A stretch of DNA of 64,000 nucleotides from Homalodisca vitripennis (taxonomy: Eukaryota; Arthropoda; Insecta; Hemiptera; Cicadellidae), in assembly GCF_021130785.1 (NCBI RefSeq), contig NW_025777473.1, positions 27,547-91,546 of the forward strand, written 5' to 3'. Below are positions 46,472 through 60,124 of the stretch, piece after piece (within the stretch, counting starts at the first letter, position 1; every line of letters begins with the position of its first letter). The translations under genes were made by a program, and so were the position numbers. Under the pieces are notes generated by a model. That model did no database searches. It saw nothing but the letters and a program-made list of their open reading frames with translations, and was not told the origin of the DNA.

Positions 46472-46535
46472 GTGACATATATCTTCTTAACGTGATTCGG
46501 ACAATTTAACTGGGTCAATGTCAATATATTTTTAT
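46472..46535 (+). repeat. Diverged direct repeat, copy 2
   Basis: GTGACATATATCTTCTTAAC, GTGATTCGGACAATTTAACT, GGGTCAATGTCA; the second copy of the 45686 repeat. Confidence 0.6.
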
Positions 46536-48104
46536 AAGGTTTGCTTTGGACAACTTTCTTCCACCAAATATACATCTTCCCTTAATCGTCGTTCATATGA
46601 AATGTTATGAAAAAAAGGGAATCCGGTCTATGTGTGAGTTTTTTTAGATGAATAAGAATAACTTTTTATTATTTTCTAACACCAAAACTTATTTTGAACT
46701 TAATTGGTGTGTATTAGATGTTCTGCAAACTAAAGTAGGCAGAGTGGAGAAAGAAAATAACTCGAGAGAGATCCAATAACTTCACTATTGGATTAAATTG
46801 TTTGAGAAAGAGGTATGAACCGAACGATGAATCACTATATACCATTAATCGAATAACTATCTTGAGCTAACTTAACAGAACTGGAGATGTACTACTGGCT
46901 TACTCAGCACCTATAATTTCATTACTCCAACGGTCGCCAACTTCTTAAACTATATATCCGCTTGCAGTTAGTTCCCCCACTGAATAATACAATTCCTTCC
47001 TATAAATGTAGATGTTTAGTTTGCAGGATATTACTTTAACATTTCTAGTCTTTGGTCTATTGTTTAGTACATGTGAATCCACGTGTGGAAATACAATGAT
47101 ATGTTTGAAGATTTACCAGGTAACAACATATTAACTAATTAAACAATTCCCTAAATATAAAAAATCTAAGTTTTGATATTTAACATTTTTCATCTATCCA
47201 AAGGTGAAATATGAACTGTAGAAAAGTTGATACGGTTGTTTGCTGTATATACAATCTCTACTATTGGGTTACATAAAAGAAATATATGTTATTTATAATT
47301 GTTCCATTATAACGTCCTGCCTTTTATTGCTAAAGATCGCTGTATAAACGTTACAATGTAACTCGTGTAATTAATAGTGATGAAAATTGACGGTGGATTA
47401 AAATATTAACTATAACTGTTTAAGATTTATAAGTGGTAAAAATAACTCACTTAACACTTAAACAAATAATTTTTGTATTATAAGAAAAACACCACCTACT
47501 TACCAAAGTTCCTTGTGTCTTAACAATTGGGTTAAATTATTTGAATCATTGTTAACTGTTATTACATTCAAACAGATTTGAAGTTTTTTTTATTAAAAAA
47601 AAATTGACCTACGGATCAATAGCTTCCTCCATTTAACTCAAATTTAAAAGCAATTTTAAATAATGTGTCGTATGACCCTAAAAACATATTGCGGAAACGA
47701 GTACACAGAAGACGTAAGCTGATACTTGTTATCAGACATTTTCAGTTGATTTACTGACTTCGACAAGTGTAGAACATTTATCAGTATTTGTGAAGCTATC
47801 CTCGACTTAGCTCTGGTGGGTTATAAACTACGGTATTAGTAAACTTAAGATAATTTATAGCCCCATCCCAGCTTAATAGAAATTAAGCTGGGAAGGATTT
47901 CAGTCCTTATCCTGTTTGCTCAGATTTTTTCATTAATACTCGCTCGGTTTCCGTGGAATGAAATTTAAATGTATTTTAACTGTAGAAATCTAGAAACTAT
48001 TCACGTAGTATTTTAGTTCAGTCAATGCAAAAACTAGCTTATGGATATTTGTAGCGACACTAATATTTCCTAAGGAAGTATGTAGAGGAATATAAAAATA
48101 AACC
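46536..48104. other. Intergenic stretch with one perfect short hairpin
   Basis: No gene. A perfect 12-bp stem with a 4-base loop lies at 47866-47893 (TCCCAGCTTAAT / ATTAAGCTGGGA). Otherwise AT-rich and featureless. Confidence 0.55.
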
Positions 48105-48296
48105 GTGAAACGAAGTTTAAAAAGTGGTACATCAGCTGTCCTGTTTGCAGATAATCTCTATGGGTATTTGTACACAATAGAAGTACGGTTATCTATAGAA
48201 GACGCTTTAAAAACTTCTCGAAAGCGTTTAATCATTGCTAACCAGGAAAAAACATATAAAATATTTACTCATAACTCGTATTATTATAAATGTTAG
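48105..48296 (+). pseudogene. Possible reverse-transcriptase palm relic
   Basis: A 63-codon open frame contains SGTSAVLFADNLYGYL and, 35 residues after the start of FADN, EKTYKIFT. In LINE reverse transcriptases FADD is followed at a similar distance (37 in the copy at 24-27 kb) by a 'KT..I.F' segment, so this may be a small palm fragment with the second catalytic D changed to N. No RT sequence is recognisable upstream or downstream, so chance is a fair alternative. Confidence 0.28.
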
Positions 48297-51200
48297 CATT
48301 TCATTACTATTTATGAGTTTTTTTTTAGTTCTAATTGTTTGTTTGATCATTAGAGCTCATTTATTATTGTTTAGATTATTACTTTGTGCATTATATTAAT
48401 TATTTTAATTAAAAATATTATTATTATTATGTCCATTGGTATGTTGATATAATTTATAAACGCGTATTCCATAAATGAATGTTAAGTATCGATGATTATA
48501 CTAACTGATATAAAAAGCCCTAGTCCGCTTATCGTACTCTACCCTTATATTTTCCTATACGCGTTCACTAATATTCTTTTAATGAATACTAGTATTCATA
48601 GCCGTACTATGTTTAGTAATCGGAATGGAACTGCTAAATGAGATTAATTAATAAATAAATACAACATCTAATTAAAATTTGCAATACACTCATAAAAAGT
48701 CTCATACTTACAAATAGAATACAAATTATTTATAATAAAAAAAAATTCTTATTATGTCAGGGATCTGACATAATTTTGTCATTTATTATAGATGTGTAAT
48801 ACACCATATGTAAAATACTTCATTAAATTTTTTAGCTATAACACGGATAGTTTTCTCCTGTAAAATATAACGGAAAGGTTATTTTAGAACACGTGGTATA
48901 CAGCTTAAAAATTGTAATTTCATTTACGCAATCTTACGTAATTATGGTTGTTTTTGTGTCAAGTAGATCCTGAAGCCAGATAGATGATGCTCAAGTTTTA
49001 TCGTGTGTCTAAAGTTTCTCCTCCCTTTCATACCAAGTTTACAATTAACATTTTGATTCACTCCAGCCTTTCGCCTAAAAAGGCGGCATGAACACACAGT
49101 TACACTACATGCACTGTACAAAGTGTCTTTCTCGTTACTCATAGCAAAACAACGTTGGGGAGAAATATGTTATGTACTAAATTTCTTACCAATTTGATTA
49201 TTAATATATTTGAAATTATGTTTGTAATACAGAAACTCATTTTAAAGAAGAAACAACGAGGAAGAAAATAAACGGTAACGAGACAACTTAGGAAGGGATT
49301 TGATACACTAACAAGGCTTGACAATCCACATAAAAAGACTTACAAACTCAACTACAGCTTTAACGACGTAAGGATGTGAAATGATAGCGTATCTTTTGAA
49401 GCATCCGTCGACCAACGTTAGGTTTCCTATAGACGCACTTTGTATTACCAGATTCAAATAAAGATATAATTATTTAATACTAACAAAATAAACTAAAAAT
49501 AGTCTAAAATATTTTCTTAATCAACTACAAAAATTATCCATGTTTATCAGTAGATATGATTTTACGTAGAGTTATTAATGACTTGTTTGATAACTAAGAT
49601 GCAATTATTAAAATCGTATAACATTTCCTAATTTATATCCTTTTAGGCTCTCTCGGTTAGTTTCTGAATTTATATTTCCAGCATTCAGGTACGTCCGTAT
49701 CTTTATAACAACAGGCTGTTGTTACAATATAGGTATTTTTTAATTTGTCTTAAACGATTGTAACATTTGAACAAGTTCTTCAATAAGATTTTAATTTCTT
49801 CAAAAATTTGAATGTGGTTGGGAAATGTTACAAGACTATGTAAAGGCACAGCTTTTACACAAATATAAAATAATAAATAAAATATGATAGGCTGAGCATT
49901 AGCGTTTGAGGATATACGAATACAACATGTGTAGTCCTACCTATTACACGTTAACTATAACGAGAATGAAGCAATGTCCATACTACATACATTAGGTTTA
50001 GTTATGAAGTAATCCATTTAAGGATTTTGATTAAGCGTAGTTTATCAACTCAGGAAACTGACGTATCATTCTTTGTCTGCTGGTGTAGGTGTAGGGGGTG
50101 TAAAGTCTTTTTATAAACGTCAGTCTGTTCTTAGGACTCCTCAAAAATGAAATATTGCACTCAATATCAGCAAAACCTCTTACACAACTCGTGGTATAGC
50201 AAACTCATATATCGTAATAGAAATTTTTAAATTATACTCCAGTATAAATAAAGCAGTTCAGAAGTTCAAATAAAAGAACTGTGACAAATATGTTTGTCCC
50301 TCGAACGATATATCGACGTCCACATGAAATTGAACATTCTAACTTAGTTACTTAGATGTGTTAAAAATACATATCTCTATTATAGGAAGACTATTATGTA
50401 TCCAGAGAATAGTATTATAATAGAGCATAAAAATCTGAATATAGTTATATTTACATGAGGTCCTAAGGATGTATGTCAACAAACTAGTATAATGAAAATG
50501 AATTTTACCTGGCCAGTGGAAGATATTCAAAGCATTGTATTTAGTAAAATGGTAGCAAGTTTGTATACTTTATTATCGTTACTTGATAATGTACATCTAA
50601 AATACATCACCAGATATGATAGTCAGTCGAGAGTATTTAATGAACTGTGACATTAGCTAAATGATGTGAAGATGGTCAGGATTCAAAGCTTTGATTATAT
50701 TTTAATTTGGATGATTGAATGTTTCATACCTATGTATGTTTATGTATGTATATAGCCTATAGTAATAACATATTATGCATTTCTTAGCTAAATAAAGGCA
50801 GGTGAAAACTGTGCTGTGAGAATAAAGTGGAAGTAATAAATCGTCTCACTTTTTGTGTAAGCCCAATGTTTATGTTCCTGAGTCTATAGTTTACGAGATA
50901 CACGTGTTTCCCTTACACGATTTATAAACTATGATAGCCCACGCTAACTCTACTTTTAGTACAATAAGTATTAGTATTCTACTTTAAAATAACCTCGTTA
51001 AAATCTTTAATTTTGTAGAAATAGTATGATGACGTGTGGATATTAGGTTCCACAATACATAGCGTCTCCATAATCGTGTCTCCATAGTGTCTCCATACTC
51101 CATACTTAATTACGGGTGAGGAAAGATAAAGGTTGTGTAAAATACAACTTAGGTCAAATAAAATTTAGTGTTAAGAAGTAGATCTTCATTAAAATACATT

Positions 51201-51817
51201 AACCAGGGTACGAATAAGATCTGAGGTAGGTACTTAACCTAAAATATACCATAGTTTTCTTACTGATATGTAATTTTTAAATAATGTTGAACAAATCACA
51301 TATATTCTTACAATACGCATTAATTAAAATTAAAATAAGGGTAATACAAATGAAATGTGTAGTAGCTTACAACATATCATATCTGAAGCTAAGTGTGGCA
51401 AACTTAAGGTGTCTAAGTATATCCATTGATATTGAATGCCAATAGTACTTAAAACGATAAATCTTTTCAGAAGACACCATTGTCTACTCATGATTTGGGG
51501 AAAGAGAAACAGTTAATGTTTTTATGGAAATAATAAACATACCAGAAATAATATTTTCACAAGGTTTTTGTGTGCTTTATGTGTCAAATTAATAAGAAGT
51601 CCTCAGCTCGAATGAGTCACGTGAAATTATAAGTGTACCCTGTAACTAAATATATATCCTTTTAAAGCTAAAATAAAAAGGTTTTTATTTTAATGTTTAC
51701 TATTAATTCCCTTTTTATAGAGGATAAACAGGAGCATATAGTTTACAAATTTTTTATTTTTTTTCCTGTACTGGACATTTGATATCAAATTCACTGAGTT
51801 TGTGTTAACCAAGACGT
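48297..51817. other. AT-rich intergenic stretch, nothing recognised
   Basis: Only short open frames without motifs. Confidence 0.55.
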
Positions 51818-52054
51818 CTAATAATAACTAAAAGAGCTTGGTATACAGTCTGAAGGTTTAGCCCTCCACTCCCGGAGACCTTCGAAACATCTGGCTCTTG
51901 CCTTCTTAGTATTCGCTTGTTTCCGATAACTTTCTGGCCACTGTGTTAAGAAAATCAACTTACTCGCTGGTATTAACTCATTATTAGGAGGGCATCCATT
52001 CAATGCACAGCTACTCGTCCCTGTATCATTCCCCTGCATTTTGTTACATTTCAC
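51818..52054 (-). other. Unidentified 78-codon open frame in a GC-richer patch
   Basis: The sequence is less AT-rich than its flanks and the translation has mixed composition (TQWPESYRKQANTKKARARC, FEGLREWRAKPSD). No domain is recognised, and it may be an exon scrap or a TE piece. Confidence 0.2.
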
Positions 52055-53744
52055 ACATGTATAAGAGCATAGAATAAGACATGATTAACAACCTCTTTCC
52101 TATCGCAGGGCCAGCATTAATTATCATTTCGTGGCCCCAAAGCTAAGAAATAATAACTCCCTTGTCTCCTGTAGTTGAAATATTGCGTAAAAATTGAGCC
52201 TCACAACAAAAGCAAAAATGCTATTTAATATTATTAATATATCCACTATTAAATTTTTGCCCGATGTTCGGAATTCAGCCGTATTTTAACTCATCACAGA
52301 TATATGGCTTATAATATATTGATGGCCATAGCACCGATATATTGCCCTTCAATATAGGTTGACCAAAGTTATAAAAGTTGATAAATAGTAGTTAAACAAT
52401 TTTTTTATAATGTGCTTTATTTCAATTTCTTGGCGCGAGTGTTTACTATTTCTCGTTTTGTAGCAAAAAATTTTATTGTTAGTTTCAAAATGCTTTTATC
52501 GTTTGTTTTCAATAAATATGTTGTATCCGAAAGAGGAAATGGAAAACAATTAAAAATTGCGCTAATACATAAACATTCATATAACGTAACATTAATATTT
52601 GCCTAACGTTTAGAATTTTAAACTAACTTTTGACTTCAGTAAAACTTAATATTTAAACTTATTTCAATATTCAAATTATTAAAAATTTGTTAATTAAGTT
52701 TTCCTATCAAAAAATGATAGAGTAGATATATTTCTCCAAATTTAATTATAAATTTGTAAGCTTCTGTTAAACCACAAGTCGTATCAATCAAAATTAATAG
52801 CTTTGTTGCTAATTACATTGTCGAATGAATAATCCTATAATCTAATTATAGTTACTTTTAAATCTCCTTAATCAGTGAAATCAGAGGAAAATTTGTGATA
52901 AAATTTTCTCTTTGGCGAAGTTTTGGTGTTTTTATCTTGATTGTTGGCATTTAAAATTGGTTTTAACTGATTCATCGTTTCCTTTGATGTACCTGATGTA
53001 ATGGGATTTTAATCTGTTCACTATATTTTAGCCACAGAATGTACAAAAATGTAGCTTTCAACATTTTTGATATTAAAGTTTTGAAAAATGCTTAATTGAT
53101 CAAAATGTGTGTTTTTTACAAAGAGAAACGTCTATAGTCACTCAACTCAGGGATTAAAGATATAATAGAGATTTAATAAGTAAATATAAATCATTATTAG
53201 GATTTTTCTTAGGTAATTATACACTTGTTTACAAATACTTATTTTGCAGACTTCTACTCCGGCTAAAATTTTTACAAAATTTGCTAATTGAATTCATTTT
53301 CTTTTTTATATTGTCTCAATGAGCAAACAAAAAGAGGAAATTGTAAGAAAGAGGAAGATAATGTAAAGCAAGAGTAACAACCAGGAAGTAAATAAAATTA
53401 TAATAAGTAGAGATAAGATATTTATTGATCATTAAGAAATTTCTAAAATTAAAATGCGTCTTGTCAACAAAATTAATACAAATTCTAGAAAACAGAAGTG
53501 GTACACAGTTCATAAAATCCAAAAAAAGGAAGTAGGACACGACAAAAGATGACAGTAAATTGACCCCTGACAGATACTCGTTGATTAAATTAATATTCTA
53601 ACATGTTAAATTGGTCGATATAAAATACAAAAAAAGTCTCAAATTACCAATAAGCATTAAAATAATCAAGAGATTTTGGAAGCTATAACGAAGCAACAAT
53701 TTAATCTAGCTTCAGATTTGTTACTAGTTTGGTAAGAAAAGAAT
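52055..53744. other. AT-rich intergenic stretch, nothing recognised
   Basis: No supported feature. Confidence 0.55.
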
Positions 53745-53783
53745 AGCTAGCAAATAACTAAAAAAAATATTAACATTCGAAAC
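53745..53783 (+). repeat. ~39-bp direct repeat, copy 1
   Basis: AGCTAGCAAATAACTAAAAA then ATATTAACATTCGAAAC; matched at 54465-54502 with about two differences. Confidence 0.88.
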
Positions 53784-53906
53784 CAGGCCTATTCAATTAC
53801 AAACAAAAAAACAATTTCACATTGAAGAAATTTATCAAACAGAATACATAGGATGTAGTTTAAGGCAATTAGACAGTCTCTCAGAGAACATCTTATCACA
53901 TGTAAC

Positions 53907-54356
53907 TTATACCAGGCACATTGGCAACTTATTACACAATTTTACAGGAAGTGCGTTGAGGGTATTTTTGTTTGTCAATATAAATTTTATTTCCAACCCT
54001 AATATTGTAGACATGAACATCAGACGCCAAGAACCATGATATATGAAATTTTCGCTGACTAAATGTAAAAATTCCAGTTCTACATGTTCTAAAATAAATA
54101 TTATCTTAGTTGTAAACAATTTTGCTTCTTTGATTGTAATATATATTTTCATTGCTCGGGAAACAAGGCAAAAATAAATTATACGGAACAAAAAAATACT
54201 ACAACCGGAGTAAATTAGGATGTGCCATAAATTTACAATACACTTACAAACATATTTTTTAGCCGTTTTATTGGGCAACATGTATTTTATTAGGCAACAA
54301 TAAAACTCAACTTTTGGCATCGGAAATATAATTTCAATCGAAGCAGAAGTGCTCAT
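53907..54356 (-). other. Unidentified 149-codon open frame between direct repeats
   Basis: The longest open frame in the window outside known elements and satellites. The translation begins MSTSASIEIIFPMP, has two hydrophobic stretches (near residues 40-70 and 115-128), and ends NKLPMCLV. In DNA this AT-rich an open frame of this size is unusual but not impossible by chance across 64 kb. There is no family match, no clear splice sites, and codon choice is not distinctive. It lies wholly inside the 720-bp interval bounded by the 39-bp direct repeats. Confidence 0.22.
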
Positions 54357-54464
54357 AAACGTACAAATCTACAAATTAAGTGCGAAAAACACGGGTAACT
54401 GCTAGTCCATTGATGTATTATAGAATCATATATGTAATGAATAATCACATACTAAATTAGTTAC

Positions 54465-54502
54465 AGCTAGCAAATAACTAAAAACATATTAACATTCGAA
54501 AC
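54465..54502 (+). repeat. ~38-bp direct repeat, copy 2
   Basis: AGCTAGCAAATAACTAAAAA then CATATTAACATTCGAAAC; 720 bp downstream of copy 1. Confidence 0.88.
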
Positions 54503-54879
54503 ATTTTTGTGAAGTGTAGTGTGGTTTACCAAGTTATTTTGAGTGAATTAAGTAAGAAAGCTGCTTGATTTAAAGAGTATAAAAGAGAAATGAATATTTT
54601 CAGTCAGCAACGGATCCACAATCAAACTCATTATTTTGATTCCAACGCTCGTTTGAACAATATTACATGATTATCATTTCGGAAATTTTAATCAATATCT
54701 TATAACACGAAAATGTAGTATTTGCATATATCAGAGAACGCAAACATAATGGCAGAACGTTTCCAGTAGTGTCTCTAACAGTATACATATTGATTGAGAA
54801 ACTCTTAAATATATGTATGGCCTTACGCATAAGTTCCTATGAAGAAAATATCTGACCTCCGGGGTAAACCCTCATTCCA

Positions 54880-54922
54880 TATATATATATATATGTGTGT
54901 GTGTTGTGTGTGTTGTGTGTGT

Positions 54923-54959
<37 letters not shown>
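54880..54959 (+). repeat. (AT)n/(GT)n compound microsatellite
   Basis: AT dinucleotides to about 54894, then GT dinucleotides with a few TT/GG interruptions. Confidence 0.95.
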
Positions 54960-54961
<2 letters not shown>

Positions 54962-57900
54962 TCTGGCAAGACTCTGACACGTATGTGGTCTTGAAAATGG
55001 TCTTGAATTAGTTTTATTCAAGACTACTTTGAAAATTTTATTTATGACAAAAGAGTGAATGTTTACATGGAGGAGATTGAAATTGGATTCTATTGACATT
55101 GTCGGACAGCATATTTACCGTATCTGAAGGTAACAAACAGGAACCATACACTAACATGATTTAATGAACTATTTGTTTTGTGACTACAAGCAAGCGCAGT
55201 GACCCCGTAACCATAGCAAATGGAAAACACAAACTAATGCGCCAAATAATAATTGCAGTTTTTTATGACAAAAAGTAGTTGAGGGGACGTCGCATCAGTT
55301 TTTCTCTGTTTGCGGCATACCATACTGATTGGGTATATAAACCCTGAATATTAATCCTAAAATTACCAAGGAAACATACCAAACCGTGATTGAAAAGCAA
55401 GATAATATACTGTTATGTATCATGTTTACGTAATTTTCTGACATTCGTAATGAAATTTACTACGGGTACAGGCAAAGACCGGCTAGCAGACGAGGAGAAA
55501 AGTAGACCTACATTTTCTCAAAGGGAACCTAATTAATCGTACATATAATTATTAAATCAGAACATTTCAAAAGTTCATGTGTTGTGTGTGTTTGACTACG
55601 TAGGTGCTCTACACATTACTTCGAAAACCGTTTGACATACATGGGAGATATTTAGCACCAATATAGTTTTTTTGAGGAGCAAGGCATAGGTGAAATAAAA
55701 ATCTTTCACTGTATCGTTCATACTCGAAGTTTTAAAACGATACAGTGAGTATAACATGAGTATAACCACTAGAAAAGGGCGATTTTTACCTTTAACAGGA
55801 TTCTTTGTTAGAAATTACGCATAACCCGGATATGATGAAAATAACATATTGTTTTAATTAAACTTTTTGAAGTGAGATTTTCTTATTTCTATTATACAAC
55901 GGTGACTATGAAACGTATTGCACCAAAATAATTACTTATAAATACCTTTCTATGAAGATATAAAATATTTATTTACATAAATAACAAACGCTTGTTAACG
56001 AATATTGGAGATCTTAAATAGTTGTGATTGGTGTTGGAGAATGTTTGCTATTCAGATCACATGGAGAGAGGTTTTTATCTAAAATTAAATAAACAAAAGA
56101 TGCAATTATTTTTAATCTGTTATTCAATACTCTATTGACAATCCATAACAGAACAAAGAGCCTACAATCTGTTCCGTCAGCAACGAGAAGCTTTTCAATC
56201 TCTCGTATCACTGTGATCTTTCTCTACACATTAAATAGTATATCCTAATAAATATATAAAGAGAAAATGTTTCAAAAGAACAAAGGACAATACTGAATAC
56301 CTTTAAAGCCGATGTAAAGAAAATGTAAGGAAGCTTATACACTTGTAGCGATGTGTATTACGTCTCTGAGATACCCCAATAGAAGCCAACGGTAATTGTA
56401 GTCTTACAATAGAGTCGGTGGACTCTCTGACCTAATTCATTCGTCACCAAGTACATTGCTGTCAATACTTTTCTCCAAATACATCAGGTTATAGATGAGG
56501 GTTTTTATGCGTTTTTTGTTAATATTCTGTATTTATAAGATTGATTTGGTCCATACTGTATTTACGAGATTAAAATAAGTAATTACAAAAGACAAACTGT
56601 TATAATGTCCTTTGCATAATATGTCTAATTATTTATTTAAATTACAACGATAAATGTGTTGGACACCAATGTATGAAGAAACTTTCTAGGAGACTATTTC
56701 AAACTAAAAAGATAACAACCTCCATTTATATTTTCAGCAGACACAACCTTAGTTGCCTAAGGAAGAGGATAAATGTATAAGGTGAAATCATGACATAAGA
56801 AATGGATAAGGCAAACACAAAACGAACACTAATCAATTCTTTTTCTTAGTTTCTTAGTTCTCCCAGAAACGGAACTAAATAATTTGTTTTAATTATATAT
56901 AACTATTTTTTTATAACATAATAGTCCTAAATCTTATAAAGGCAAAGAGAGCAACTGGATGTTACATCACAAAATAATAACCACTGCACAAAATATAAGA
57001 TAATTAGAGGGAAGAAGAAAATAACAAACCGTTCTTCTAAGGCCAAATATACTTTGAATGAGTAATAAAAAAATGAACATTTAAGAAGTTAAGTTTCAAA
57101 GGCAGAGTCTGCTCTAGGGATTCCTTCATCATGCAAACATCCGTTACTGTTGAGCCACATCAAATGGAATGCAAAATTAATCTCATTACAAAATTAAAGT
57201 TCAAATATGGCCAAAGTTTGTAACAAATTAGCTACATGAAGAACTAATTTCACTTCATCTCGTTAGTGAGTGTTAAAACCCTGTGGTATCGTATATAGTT
57301 TATTTTGTTGTTTGGGACCTATGCTCTTATTTCAAACTGTCTGCATGTTTTGAGGGTCGTTAACTGATATATTCAAACATAATGTATTCCTTCAAAATTG
57401 TACAATATTATGTATAGCACTTAGTGGAAAATTGTAATGCTTTATCTAGTATTGTTAAAATAATATAATGTCGTTCCTCCATACAATCTGACTAGTTTTT
57501 CACCTATGGTATTTTATATTTTCTTACAAATATGTTTTAAAATAATAGTATAAAATTTTTATGTAACATTTTTTTACACTACGATTTCACTACTGAACCT
57601 GGACATGATGTTATTAGAATTAAAATATATTGTCATTTACATTTCTAGTACGTTTGATGTTATTGACGCAGTTAGTTCTATAAACAGTAGTGGACGGCAG
57701 TATAAGCAAGTGGAGTTAGAATAAAAATAACTAAGAAACTAAATCTGTAACGTTTGAAACATCCAAATGTTTCATAGAAAATATTAAAACCAGCACTGCT
57801 TAAGGATTTTGCACTTATAAATTTATATTTCATTAATTATTATTAATAGTTTGTATTCTTTGAGATACCAATTTTTGCACAGATAAATAGACTCCTGCTT

Positions 57901-59788
57901 AAAAATAAACGAAGAAACTATTTATTTTATTGACTGTGCCTGATATGAATTTCAATTACTATGACACAACTTATTAAGGCCTTGGATATATTTATAAATA
58001 AATATCAGTAATTTTGGGACAGGATTGGATCAGTAAGATAATAAAAAATGATAGTAATTTTGAACTACTGCAAGAACTTGAATTTTCACTTGTAGTCCAC
58101 ATCATAATCTAGACAAATTTAACACTTTCACTTCCAGAGCTTTCTTAATTATAAAAAAAATAATTAAAAGTCTACATAATGTTCCAGTACTTGCACGTTA
58201 AAAAATTAAATAAATAAATAACCACCATATTTTTCACTTCTTCCAGGTTAAATATCTCGTACCTATCAAAGGTTGATTTAAGTTGTCTCAACAGTTTACA
58301 TTGATACTACAATAATAATTAATGACTGGTACGTACAAGTTTATTTACATTTACATCTGAAACTCTCCTACCAGTAATGCCAAATATATAACTAAATATT
58401 ATTTGCAAGAAAAATGGTATTACACATATTAACCTATATACGCAGATGGATATAATCGTGTAACACCACAGATGCACAATCATCATACTCCTATTTAAAT
58501 AGATTATGCATCGCAACGCTCTCCAAGCAATCAGATTCCCTTATGGATTTAAAGTAATACAGTTATTATTTCCGTGCAGATTGGTACTTCCTTTGAGTTT
58601 AATTTTATTGTTTGAAAAGTAAACAGAGATATATTGCACATTTCATTTTGTAAATATTACTGAGATAAATTATAACCATGTTTTCTTAATATATTTGTCA
58701 AGAGAGTATAATAATTTGGTTAAATATAACAGTACACTATGTTACAAAAAGGACTAATTTTATGTGATTAAAAACTTTTGTTTTATACATTTATGGCAAT
58801 CGAAATTTAAATATCATAGTCTGGAATAAGTTTATTGCACAATAGGATTGCTGTGGGACTTTTTAAATGTAAAATTTAAACACTTGTCATGTTTTCATGC
58901 TTGATAAAGTTAAGAATGTAACAAAATATATTCTTGGACCAAAAGAGAAAGAGGAGGAATTAAATTACGTAATGAAAAAGACCGACCAACCAATTATTTA
59001 TGATCAGTAAGGCTCTGTACCATTCATTTTCAGCTTTTAGGACTATTTTATAATATATTCCTTATATGAATTATTTTCATCCTTAATTAATTCTAAATTT
59101 TTATAGTATTATGATTTTTAAAAGTGATAGGCAAAAATGGAATAGACAATCCCAGGGATAAAGACCAAGTAAATTTGCCACATAGTTTACCGTCGACAAT
59201 GACTAAGGACGGTATAATGCAGTACCTAGGGGAGTGTGGAATAAAATTTTTTCCTCTTAAATGGTGCTGGAATTACGTAGCGAATAACTGTATTTAGTCC
59301 AGTTCAAAATAAATAAAAGTAATGTTGTATTATGATACGAGTACATTTCTCAGTTACTCAACATAATCCAGAACAAAAGAAAGCACACTTACTTCTGTCA
59401 TAGATGTTGTAAAAAATATTTTAATAGTTAACAACTTAACTATAATTCTCATAAAAACTGAATTAGCCGGTTTTTACCTTTATAATTAAAACAGTTAAAA
59501 TAGTAAAAACTAAATGGATATTTTATTGGTATGTATTTTATTAGACTCAACAACACCCTGCAGTACTTAAGAGTAGAACTTAGATAATATACCTCACTTT
59601 AAAAAGCGACATACACAAGAACGCGGCTAAAGTAGGAACTGTAACAAACACCACACTGGAGCAACATGGGGACGCTAATTAACAAGCTTTTACATATATC
59701 TCGGTTTGTCCTTAGTACACTTCACTGCACAGTACTGCACCGTGTTTGAATAGTGTCCATGTGAGAGAAATTAATGTTCAACTAAACT
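54960..59788. other. AT-rich intergenic stretch, nothing recognised
   Basis: No gene or element end recognised. Minus frames at 56014-56211 and 58319-58516 are short and unassigned. Confidence 0.55.
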
Positions 59789-60124
59789 GTGTTTATGATG
59801 ACAATTAGTGGTTATGTACGGTCCACTCCACTAACATGGCTTCTTTTACTGTCTAATATACCTTCTCCTTATCAAAAGATGCAAGGAAGCGTTATTAATG
59901 TAACTATGGAGATATCATACCTGTCCCACATTTACTTATCATGTAAGACCATCTATTGGACAGCCAACTCAGGTCACGGACACCACGTTTCAAGTCAGTG
60001 CAAGTCTCAGCTTCACAAATCTTTTCTGCTAAAGCCAGCTGGATATTTGAAGTCAATCTCTATTTTAGTGAGATTTGTCCTACATAAAAGTATGGTGGCA
60101 ACACAACGGTACCCCGCTAGCTAA
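59789..60124 (+). other. Unidentified 111-codon open frame
   Basis: Slightly GC-richer than its flanks. The translation has an early hydrophobic stretch (TWLLLLSNI) and several Ser/His/Cys residues (HGHHVSSQCKSQLHKSF). No family is recognised. It could be an exon, a TE scrap or chance. Confidence 0.22.

Noticed and set aside
54872..55099. 75-codon ORF with Thr-His repeats
   Set aside because: Translation of the GT/AT compound microsatellite.
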